From NCBI GenBank assembly GCA_030765065.1, contig CM060985.1, forward strand, positions 8,928,001-8,992,000: a stretch of 64,000 bases of DNA. Direction: 5' to 3'. Source of the stretch: Deroplatys truncata. Taxonomy: Eukaryota; Arthropoda; Insecta; Mantodea; Mantidae. The notes below the pieces were generated by a model. The model made no database searches. It was given only the letters and a program-made list of their open reading frames with translations, and was not told where the DNA came from. Within the stretch, counting starts at the first letter, position 1. Every line of letters starts with the position of its first letter. Shown piece by piece: positions 44,964 through 55,978 of this stretch. Made by a program: the position numbers and the translations under genes.

Positions 44964-45000
44964 CGATGGGAGCAAACCGTCTCCCGAAACGCGTTCAAGT
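44955..45000 (+). ncRNA. hammerhead ribozyme, dimer f right tail
   Basis: Identical core on the plus strand: ACATG 44955-44959, CTGACGA 44960-44966, stem II GGGAG/CTCCC, GAAACGCGTTCAAGT to 45000. Starts before the stop-proximal end of the endonuclease frame (44963), so ribozyme and coding end overlap by a few bases. Confidence 0.72.
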
Positions 45001-45064
45001 AAGAATATTTTAGTGATGTAGTGTAACACCTTCAACTCTCTTTATTTTAAACTCTTGATTACAG

Positions 45065-47081
45065 TTTTATTTTATATATAGATAAAAAAAAATTAGGACT
45101 TGAAAGTGTTAATTTTCGGCAATTCTCTATTTTCATTGCTTGATATTTTTGCATTATCTTTAAATTTAGTGATTTTTTAATTTAAAATTTATTTAAATTT
45201 ATTGATAGTTTAATAACAATTCTAAATTTTTAACTATAAATGCAAAGCATATGATCTACAGTGCTTCCAAGTCCCATTAACATCCATGCATGCCAATCAC
45301 AGTTTATTTTACCGTGGCCCACCCCATCCAGACATGGTAGCACTGCAGCAAGGATTCAAACCTAGGTAAACTCGAATATTGAAATCCTGGTCAGTGATGT
45401 TTAAGGCTTTAGGTGCCTGAGGTGTAAATCCAAGGTCAGGCAATGCAAGTGTCTAAGAGTGGAAATATTCATTGTATGCCATTCAATTTCACACAAAATT
45501 AAATTGGCTGGAAAGGGTTAATTTAACATTTTCCTACAATATGGAAATTTATTTTTTGAATAGCCCCTTTGACTTTAAAACAAATAAAATATGTGGCACG
45601 TCTATGATCACCTTCGTGTTGAGTCTGCACATTATAAGAATGCTAGCAACAAGAATACATTATGTACACGTTTCCTGCTCTACTCATGAAAACAATCAGA
45701 GCTCTGCAATAGTCAACACCAGCAGATAAGCTCACTTGGTGCAGCACAGTTCCCCTTAGCCCTTCACCCTGTAGTAGCACTCTTCTCATCTTTTAGCTGT
45801 TAAACTGAGAATTTACATCAAGGTTTGGGAATCAGAAACTGCTGCAGTGTAACATTAATTTAGCTCCACAGAGATACAGCACATGAATACTGCTCACTCA
45901 TTCATGCTCTAATACTACCACTATATTATATACACATAAAACTGTTATAACACACACATTAAAGCAATACAAGAGGCAACCACTTGCTAAGCAATGGTGC
46001 ACCCACAGTCATAGTTATATTGCTTGAAAGGAAAGTATCAGACAAGCTGTTGGTATATGCACATCGTAAGAGACTAGAACACAAAAGAAACGCATCGCAG
46101 TGCGCCCCTTTTTAACAACATAACCATTAAATCTCTACTCCATCCACTAACAGTATCTATAAAATAAGTTATTTTAAAATAAGAAACATTAGTTTCGTTT
46201 TCTCTTTTTGATTTGTACAGCGGTACAGTTTCTACTACAAAATGGCTCTTTATATAAAACATCTACAACAGTCTGACGTCGAGAGTTCAGAGCTGGAAAA
46301 TTAAAGCTAGTAACTTCAGTCAACTTCTTAGGGACAGACAGTAGTTAGCAGTTTAGGCCCACCTCTTATTGCCAACTGGTGAATCACATTATCTGCTGCT
46401 ACAAAGTGTAATTATAACTTCTTACTTGGTCGTACTTCCTTAACAATCAAGTATCAAGTTACTCCTTCACATTTTAGTTGGTGCCATAACGACGACAGCT
46501 TATGTTACATAATGTTGACATTCTGATTGCTGCTGCATTATTTACTTCAGTTTCAAGCACAACAGACCAGTGCAACGTCTATAGGATTGCCACTCTTGTA
46601 GCCAAAATTTATATAGTGTGTTCAGAAAAGCTCACGTATTATGTGAACAATGTTTTAGGAAAACATACAGAACATTTTCTTTTTCTTTCTTTCTTTTTTT
46701 TAATCTCGGCTAAGTAACACACAGCTAAATACTTCTGTTTCTGGATGCAGTTTTACAGAGAACTATTAAGGTTGGTTCACAATAACAAGAAATGGGAATC
46801 ATAAAGTTACAATACAATGTGAGTATTCATGGTTGACAGGAAGCTTACGGGCCACCGGGAATGGCATGTTGTCATGGTAGAAATTGTTCAAGGAGACCAT
46901 GAACTAAAACTGCCACTAGAACTCTCTCGAATCACAAGCTAAGGAAACAAAACTTGAAATAAACAACTGAACACAACAAACTTTATTGTGCGCCATTAGA
47001 TGTATTCGATTGATGCCTATGCAAGAAGAAGTAGTATTACATGGCGTTTAGATAACAGCAATTCACAATTAAAATTAAGCC
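45065..47081. other. intergenic stretch, mostly unassigned
   Basis: AT-rich. TTAAGGTTGGTTCACAATAA at 46764 resembles the text at 3680 and may be a TIR-element end. No credible ORF. Confidence 0.4.
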
Positions 47082-47761
47082 TTAAGGGCCATTCACACGA
47101 AACATTAACATTAATGCGAGGACATAAACGTATAACATGAATACAAGATTCGCTTTGCCATTCACAATGACAATAAAACGCTAATGTCAAAACAAGATAA
47201 TTAAAGTGTGAAAGTGATTAAAAATGGGGGCTGCGATGATTAATGACGATGCAACAGTACATTTTATGTTGCTACAAACTGCATTTATTGTGTTTGGTTA
47301 TATTATAAATTATGTTTTTCCATACCTGAAACAAAACGAACAGGTTATAGCCTATAAATGTTCACACATCAAAAAATAACTATAATTATTAAAACATATT
47401 AAGTATGTTTGCAATTTGTTTCAAAATATTTTGTTTGAACAAACTATCTTTGTAAGATTTATGCTTTTTGTCATAAAGACAATGATAATTTTTAAATAAA
47501 ATAATTTACTTCTTATCAAAAAATTCTATTTCTTCTCTTTTCTATTTCTATTCAGCACAATAGTGTTTTTTCTCTTGAATCCTGTTAACACAAACATGAA
47601 AGCTTGGAAATGGCAGGGTTTGGCGTTAGCATCTGGCGTAGTGTTTATATTCATATTAACGAAAACCATTGTGAATGGCCCCCATTTATTAACCTGGTGG
47701 CCACAAGCTTTTGTACTCATGTTGCAATTGTATTAACGTTTATCTGTGAATGGGCCCTTAA
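47082..47761. mobile_element. TIR element with TTAA borders
   Basis: Left end TTAAGGGCCATTCACA, right end TGTGAATGGGCCCTTAA, about 680 bp. TTAA at both borders could be a target duplication. Extra sub-terminal GAATGGCCCCC text at about 47677. No transposase; likely non-autonomous. Confidence 0.65.
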
Positions 47762-47778
47762 CATATCAATGTAAAATG

Positions 47779-47785
<7 letters not shown>

Positions 47786-47829
<44 letters not shown>
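47786..47829. repeat. (TA)n(GA)n microsatellite
   Basis: A TA run followed by GAGAGA repeats, about 45 bp, immediately after the TTAA element. Confidence 0.9.
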
Positions 47830-47831
<2 letters not shown>

Positions 47832-47859
47832 TCCTAGCCTGTGATCTTACAAGTCAGAG

Positions 47860-48370
47860 GGTGAACACCTCTCTTCCTGTCATACCATAGAATTGTGGTG
47901 GGTACCGGGACATACAGGTATCACAAAAATGAAAAAGCTGACACCGTAGCAAAGAAAGCATCTCCTTAGGATCAGAACCACTGCAAAACAATGGATTCAA
48001 AAAGAAATGGAAAACAATTTCCACAAATGAACTCTTAATAAGCCTTGTGAAAAATGACATAAATCACTTATCAAGCTGAGAAACTTTCACTTAGAAGAGT
48101 TGTGAGTTTTATAACTGGACATGGAAACATCTGAGGACAATGGGGGGGGCTATAATCAAGGAGCGAGCCTATTTGTAGTCTGTGTTTACAAGCCAATGAA
48201 ATAGTGAATCACTTTCTACTAAATGTGAAGCCATAGAACAAATGAAAAACTCTTGGAACCACTGAGCAACTAGAGACCGCTCTAATCGGGTGAGACACGT
48301 ACTACAACTAACCAAGTATGTAGTTATTGATCCACAGATTAGAAAACAGGAAGCATACAAAAACTCTTTT
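47860..48370 (+). pseudogene. non-LTR RNase H and Cys/His tail fragment
   Basis: Text in shifting frames: WWVPGHTGITK and a following AD.VAKKA-type helix (RNase H 'VPGHxGxxxNExAD' signature), then a Cys-type tail (LCLQANEIVNHFL). Typical of I/R1-clade polyprotein ends. Heavily mutated, 3' end uncertain. Confidence 0.6.
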
Positions 48371-48413
48371 TAGGCTGAGTGCTTAACAGAAACCTATTTC
48401 CAAATAGTCATAG

Positions 48414-49152
48414 GGTGGCGTGCATCAACCTGGAGCAAGCTCTACTTTCGTAGTAAACTACTATTCAAGTCAACATTCGGCGACTTCCATGTTTCCAGAA
48501 TTTTAAGCTGCTCTTCAGTACGTTTCTCGTCACTGGAATTATTAAGCTCGTCAATCACGACTTTCCAGCATTTCTCTTCCAGCATCTTTATGACACGTCT
48601 TGGCTTCTTGCATTACTTGGGTCTTCATTGAAAACGTTAATAAAAGTAACCTTCCGTAATCAGGAACCCAAGCTTATTTTAAAAACAAAACCTAACCCTA
48701 ATCTAACCTCCCGTAAATCAGAAACGTAAAAAACTAAAACCTAAAATAAAAAGTAATTAGGAACACACGTTGCGAGTGTTGGCGCTATTTCACTGGCTTT
48801 GAAGACCAACGTAATGCAAGTTATCGCACCGTTTTTTACACTCGTATTGTTTAAATGGATTTTCTTTATTTCTACCAACAAACATTTATCTCTTTCACTG
48901 ACGTTTCCCCCCTTTTCCTATCGCACATAACCTTATTCATGATGGCATCAATTAAATCGCACAAACAAAACAATACCTTCGGGAGTAATGAGCTCTTACT
49001 TCCGTAGTCGTAACTAAAAGAGTAAATTGTAATTGAGCTCTCCAACATTACTTTCAGAGCAAATTGCTCCCTAGTAACCTACTTCCGTAGTGGGGACTTC
49101 TTTAGTAAACATTACTTCCGAAGCAATTTACTCCAACATGCTGCACGCCACC
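48414..49152. mobile_element. TIR element with 5-bp target duplication
   Basis: GGTGGCGTGCATCAACCTGG at left, the complement of GGTGGCGTGCAGCATGTTGG at right, flanked by CATAG at 48409-48413 and 49153-49157. Multiple sub-terminal repeats of ACTTCCGTAGT/GTAGTAAAC type. About 740 bp, no transposase ORF. Confidence 0.65.
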
Positions 49153-49157
49153 CATAG

Positions 49158-52010
49158 TGAGTGAATACAGCAAGGGAAAATCTGATGTGAGATGGCAGAA
49201 TAATCATGGATCAGGTGTATGAAGATTGCTCTCTCAATGGCAGACGTAAACATGAAAGTTTAGAGCTTCAAAACTTGTGTGTTTTATGTTTTTAGGTATG
49301 TTTATATCAATGTCACCTAATGTGAATGGCTCTATAGTGTTTATTGCATTGAAGTTGGTTATCCTGCATCATGTTGGCTGAATTGCAAACAGGTGGGGTG
49401 ATTGGCTAGTCATGAACAAATAATGGCTAGTCATGAACAAATAACATACCAACAATAAGCATTCCTCTTTGATTGGAGACGAAACATAAGTCTATGGAAT
49501 ATCGGCTTAGATTCAAGATACAGCCCTCAGTTGGAAAAATCAGAGACTGAAGCTCAGCATCCTTCATACAATCTAGATTTGGTATAGTCTGACTTCCATC
49601 TTTTCTTAATGAAAGAAGATCTGCAAGCGCATCCAATGAAGAAGTGAAGAGAACTGTGAGAGGCTGGCTGTGGAAATAGTCAACTTCTTCTGTGAAGAAA
49701 ATTTGTTCATCGTTGGTAGAAGTGTATCCAATTGTCTGGTAATTAGGTGGAAAAGTGAATATATGTAATTAAAGAGCACATTCCAAAGATTATTTATGTG
49801 TTTGATTTATAAAAATATTTTCACTGAAACCCAAATTATGGAGGTGGAGGCATTACTTTTCATTCAATCTCATATTAAGGATCTGCAGGCCTTTCTTGTA
49901 CGACAAGGAACATGTTTGCAACATTTGTCAAAGAAGTCAGCATTAGTAGAACACTACATTGCCTCTAAACATCACAGAAAGGCAGCAACACGTGGTGACA
50001 AAAAATCTGATGTGAGATACCAGAATGATCATGTGATGAGGTGTATGGAGTCATGCTCTCTGACTGGCTACTTTCTTATATTTGACATAAACTTCTATGT
50101 TGCATTAAGATTATATGAAACAAGCTTCTATGCTTATGTTGATGGTCCCTTACTTACTGTTACGATTATGCATGAATACCTGTGGAATACTTGACTGTTA
50201 TTTGGAACTGGAACAATCAGAAATGTTACAATTTTCCCTACCTCTACCCTAATTCTGAAGAGTGTAAAAGAGGGATTTTACATCAAAATTTTATTTGTAA
50301 CTTACCTAGCATTGCACAAATGCATTCTGATAGGGGCTGAAATCAAAATAAGGGATAGATGTTCATTTCATTCCCCATGTGCAATAGTTACAAAATGCAC
50401 TGTACTGTTGAGGATATATATCTATAGCACACACCAACTATCCCTGTTGTGTACAGTCTACTTGAATGTAAACATAACAGTGCTACCAAACCAGTGCTAT
50501 TACTAAATGTCCCGACTAATACTTAACACCGCCATTGCATATTAACCAATTGCTAAATTTAGTTTAGTATCTATTTTTAACATGTACACCTTTGCATTTC
50601 AAATTCCTATACATTTGCATGATTAATATACTTCCTGTTTTCCAACAAAATAACACGTGTTTGTGTTCACTTCTAACAAACAACCGTCATTGTTGATGGA
50701 TATCATTCGAAAGAGAAAATTACGCAGAATAACAGCACAGCAGTTGCTAATTATTACGCATCATATCCCCAAAAATTGCCAAATTTATAGACAATGAACC
50801 AAAGAGTATTCTAAGTGGGTTATAACAGAGTTATCAACTCTTATAACAGGGTCAAACTTCCCGGGAATTACTTTTTACAGTATAAATAAAAACAGCAGTT
50901 GGTTTTACCAACACCAGAACTAAAAACATCCAAATTTTTCTTCTCAGGTTTCAAAATATGGAACAATTTCATCTTGGGTAGAAACTATCTTGTACACGGG
51001 ACATTTAACACAAATCTGGGACTGTCCCATAAAATGCAGGACCTCTGGCAGGATGGTTTTTGAAAAATCGAGAATACCCCAGAGTTTCCACTCGCCCTAA
51101 AGTATAACACAAAGCTTTGTCTAGATTAATTTGTACATAAGGGGTTGAAAATATGAGTAAGAGTAGATTTTTGAAGTTGTAAGATATCCTTTAATTCTCA
51201 TTGGGTCATACAGTATAAGTCTAAATAGTTACGGGTAGAAAATAAAAGAGTTTTTGAAATAACATTTTTGTCAGATTCTAAAACCAAAGTGTACAAAATT
51301 TTGTAAAAACAATACCAATTTGCAATTAACTGCCAAAAGCATCCTCTGATACTAATATTCAACAAATTTGGATTGGAACTGGTAACATGGATATTTCTGG
51401 GAATATTTTATAGCCTATGTCTGTCAGGAAGTACACTACTTTTCAATTGTGAAAAAATAATCTAAACTCAGTTACTGTACACATACACACAAATTTTCTC
51501 TCTTTATAATATTAGCATAGATTATATATTTTATGCCATCGCTGTCTGTCAATATTTAAACATGAGCGAAACATCACTTATAGTGCTTTATCTAGTGTTC
51601 CTGTAACTGTGAAGTATTTACCTGTACAGGATTCTCAATGTACAACATCCTAAAATGCAAGCAGACACAGTTATGGCACCAACTGTACTATAAACAGTAT
51701 CTTTTTTTTAAATAATAATTTGTAGCAGCAATGAATCCCTCATAAAATACTATTTTTTGTAAAAATAATTAAAAATTTCAATACTGCATTCATTTTCCTA
51801 AAACTGAAATATTAATATAGCTAATGTTTGTTAAAAATGTAAATGTGTACCTCTGCATGTTTGGGAGAGCTCTTTTCTGCACCTTCCAACTTACACAGCA
51901 AAGCAAATTAATATTTTAGTGGAATGCCTAGAGTTCCTTCTCGTTTATGAGATCAAAGGGTTGGCATGATACATACAGTGCAGAAAGTGGTCGTCATGTG
52001 ATAATAACAG
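49158..52010. other. stretch downstream of sky, mostly unassigned
   Basis: Two similar segments at 49171-49240 and 50000-50070 (AAAATCTGATGTGAGAT ... TGCTCTCT), and a 21-bp tandem duplication TGGCTAGTCATGAACAAATA at about 49402-49444. The 132-codon ORF at 49796-50194 shows no motif I recognise and may be chance. The sky 3' UTR must lie at its right edge. Confidence 0.45.
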
Positions 52011-52152
52011 TTAAGCTCCAATAAATCCATACACTTCCAGGACTCGTATCTCAAAATCTCCGCTTTCACAAAGTGGAGGATTGTTGAACGTCAAACATCT
52101 GTCTGTTTTACCATAGCGGATGTTCTCGTCCATCCAGATGGCTTGTCCTTCC
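52011..52152 (-). CDS. sky: sky terminal exon (TLDc C-terminus)
   Basis: 46 codons plus stop. Acceptor (minus strand) gtttcag at 52153-52159; first base completes the shared Gly codon. The RVLEVYGF ending is the usual TLDc terminus (vertebrate TBC1D24 ends with an EAWGF-type motif). Stop is the TTA at 52011-52013 on the plus strand. No convincing minus-strand poly(A) signal was identified close downstream. Confidence 0.93.
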
Positions 52153-55100
52153 CTGAAACATGCGTCACATACCAAGTTATTATTGAAACTGGGGTGACAT
52201 TTTAGTTTCACTTACTACCATATACAGACCGGAAGGTGATATATCATCATCCTTTTAAACTATGAAAGAGCATGTTTCCTCTGAGTATTTTTCCTTAAAG
52301 CTTCCCATTTTTGAGATAATCACTATTTTATTTTGCACAATATTGCAATGCAGCAAATTCAACAGGTTAACTTTTAATTCTTCAGCTTCTGCTGCTATGG
52401 CAACAAACAAATAAACAGAAAACTACACATGATTCTAACACAACATTAATACCACCTGGAATATGCAACTGAGAAAGCATTTACAATATTACGCAACTTA
52501 TTAAATAGGAACACTCATTTATAAAGGTAAATAAAAGCTTGAGAAACCCAAGTTACAGGATTATGCTTCCTTTGTTTGTGAATTATAAAACTGTGTGAAT
52601 AGTTAAAGCAAGACAAGAAGAAAATCCATGATAACTTCTGTTTAATGTTTACAAAAATAGTTCACAATGAGCATCCCTTGCCACCACAAATGCTTAACAA
52701 TGATTTCTCCAATTCTGCTGCACTCTATGAAGCAGATCCGGGTTATTTTTAGCATCTTCCACTGCTGGAAGTATTCTTTCTTGCAACATTTCCCAAATTC
52801 TGTAATGTATATGAGTTTTCATACTGCCCCAGAGAAAAATATCAATTGGATTTAGATCTGGCGATCTTGGTGGCCATTTCATTGGTCCATTCCAAATGAT
52901 TCACAAATCACTGTTGCGTAGATGGCCACATACGTCCCTGCTTATGTGTGGAAGTGCACCATCCATGTATAATTTCTTCCTGCCAGGGAACATCCTCAAG
53001 CAGAACTGGTAACGTTTCTTGAAGGCTCCTGTCAAAACCTGAGGAAGAATCCATGAACCGATTAATGTTACCTATGCATCCTGTCCAAACATTTACAGAA
53101 AATCTGTGCTGAAAGCTGTCTTGATTGTCGTAAACCCAGGTGTGTGCATTACGGTAATAGTTATTACTTTATTTCTGGTAAACATTGCTTCATCCCCTCT
53201 TTATTGAAGAAAATACTACCCTTGGTGCATAATCTGCTTCAGAGAGATACTGGATGTGCTGAATATGATAAGGGTATAGCAATTCTTCTTTAAATGTTCT
53301 CAAAACAATCGAATAGGATACGCTGATAGTGCAAGCTGTACCACGGCTGCTACTTCCAGGATCTTATTCTACAAAGTGAAGGATTTCTTCTTCTTGTGCA
53401 ACATTTCTTTCACCAACTTCTTCAACATGAGGAGATATGCTTTCTGTATCTAGGACTCTTTGAAAGATGAAAACAAATGCCCTATGATGTGGTACTCATC
53501 TATTTGGAAACCTCTGTCGGTAAATTCTTGATGCAGCTACGGCCACATTACGATGTGTTTCACCATAAATGAGTAGCATTTCAAGATACTCTGCCATTTT
53601 GTAACTGATAATCTACTGTTTTGAAAACACACCATAAGTGCAATAAACAACAGCTGAGGTGAGTTTGTTTCGATTTTACAGTGTTGTCATGCTGTGTAGT
53701 TTCATGAACAACAATTCAACTGAGATAAATTTTGAAAGCTTATAATAATAGTAAAAGTGCAGTTTTAATTCAAAATGTATTTAAAATGCAGAAGATATTT
53801 ATCTTTCAATCTCCTCTAAGAAACATTAGAAATTAAGTTTTGTAAAATTTTCATTTAAAATAGGGTTAATACCCTGTTTTTCTCAAAAGCTGCTTTGAAA
53901 ACACCAAAACTGCACTAAGATTTTTTTTATTCTATTCATTACAAAGAGTTACCCTGTCCAAGGTTACCTTCCACCCTGTATCTGTGCATAACCTCTGCCA
54001 ACAGATTTTAGGAAGGGAGATTTGGAGGAAAAAGAATTGTTTGTGCAGCTGTATTAAATACTTAAATTGAAATAATTGTCACCATTACAAGGAGAGTTGT
54101 CGTCATCATTATGACAGGGACAGATACTGGATCATTAGCGACAGATGTTTTATGCCCTAATATGAAAACTTCCATAGTATAAATATGCTCATATAAAATA
54201 TATTAAGACATCATGGTGAATAAAATAAAAATTAAGAGAATTTTACGTAATCTCTCCAATGAATAGAACTATTAGGAAACAACATGAGTTTTTAACTTAT
54301 CAAATTCATCTTTGATACTGAAGTGTTACAATATACCCCAGTAATGTAGCTAGTCACTCACTTTCACTTTTAGGATGATGACACAAAAAGAAGGCCTTCA
54401 CCATATACAAGCAATTGAATGGCCTGAAGTTTCAATGCAAACGTGCAGCAATATTTTTGGAACTGAATTTCTAAAACTGTTAATGGTTGAATATCCTAAA
54501 CTGTTTTCTATCTACTCCACTTACCTTGCTGTTTTCCACTCCGTAAATTATTAGGTTACAATTTTATAAATTCAACAAATGAGTCAGGATAGATAACAGT
54601 TTCAAATCCTTAACCCTTACTAATAATCCTGAAACGATTAATATAATTAAACTTGAATTAAGAAAAAATATGGATTGTTTCGTATTAACACTGCAGGTAC
54701 AGTAATTCAGGAATCTCCCTTACACAAATAATTCTTAGGTATACAGGTAGATAAACACATATCATGTACTAATCATATTAATAACTTATGTAAAAAGTCA
54801 GTAGAGGCCTGAACCTGATGAGAGAGTTTGCAAAAACATAAATGTTCTCAAAACTATATATTATGGTTTAATTTACTTGCACATTCAATATGGTGTAGAA
54901 GTATGGGGTGGCCGTAGTAATACCCTCACGCAGACGGTTCTAGTGCTCCAAAACATTACAACAATGTTCAAAATGGGAACACATGAATCCATAAGGAAGC
55001 CTTCAAAAGAGAAAGCATGTTTACTATACATATAGAGTAATCTGTCTGACAGAACAGCACAGTTGCAATACAAGGTGTAAGTTGGACTAGCACCACAATA

Positions 55101-55832
55101 GTTATAATAAACAAAGATCATTTTATAATTGGTTTATATATGCACAGTCGATTGCCAATTGAAGTAAAAAGTGAAAGCAACATCATTAGCTTTCAACAAA
55201 GTGTAAACAAATCCTGGTGTGTTCACCAGGACAAAACGTAACTATTTCAGAAATAGATTACGAGGAACTCTAAATAACAAATGCATAGAAAATAACACCA
55301 AAGACATGTGCAATCACTTACCTTCTCAAATAAAACAGAACAACAACAACAAATGAAAAGATAAAACTAAAAGCTACCTATCTGTTAGAAAATGTCTTCT
55401 ACTCAGAAGAGTAAAAAAGAGCAAATGTAAATGCACTCTAAAATATAGTATTTTTGTACTTCTCATTTTCTTATATATATATATTCACTGTTATATTTCT
55501 GTATAATTGGACGATCCTTGTAAAATGTAGTTACAATAGAGAAAATAAATACAAAAGTACAGATTTTTTAAATCGACCTACTTAATTTTCAACTTTTCTT
55601 TGTACTTGACAATCCTTGAAACTGAGTCTGTATATAATATTGATGATTTTTTAAACTAACTTACTGTAATTTTTTAACAAACTGTAAAAACTCTCTTTTA
55701 AACAATTCTGTATATAATATTAATGATTTTCTAAATTAACTGCAATTTTTCAACTTTTTATTTTCTTTGTACTTTACAATACCAGAAACTTGTAATTGAG
55801 ACTATGGGCAATAAATTATTATTATTATGATG

Positions 55833-55873
<41 letters not shown>

Positions 55874-55889
55874 CATCATCATCATCATC

Positions 55890-55978
<89 letters not shown>

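Larger units (their letters stand above)
43059..45051. mobile_element. Penelope-like inverted dimer f, near-symmetric
   Basis: Two head-to-head copies with arms of about 960 bp (43059-44057 and 44090-45051) and a short T-rich loop; the central text AGGTAAGGTAATGGGCCA is repeated inverted on the other side of the loop. Flanked by a 13-bp target duplication CTCTTGATTACAG at 43046-43058 and 45052-45064. The left tail is long (ATTAATTTTTAAGATTTAG...), the right stops at TTTATTTTAAA. Each arm carries the GIY-YIG endonuclease region and an intact-looking hammerhead core. Confidence 0.92.

Noticed and set aside
43059-45051. Interpretation as a DNA transposon with very long TIRs
   Set aside because: Arms encode a Penelope-like GIY-YIG domain and carry retroelement tails; target duplications of variable length (9-13 bp) and unequal arms do not fit a cut-and-paste element.
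49796-50194. 132-codon ORF that might be a gene
   Set aside because: No motif, no plausible splice partners, codon use like the AT-rich surroundings, and its middle overlaps a segment repeated at 49171-49240.
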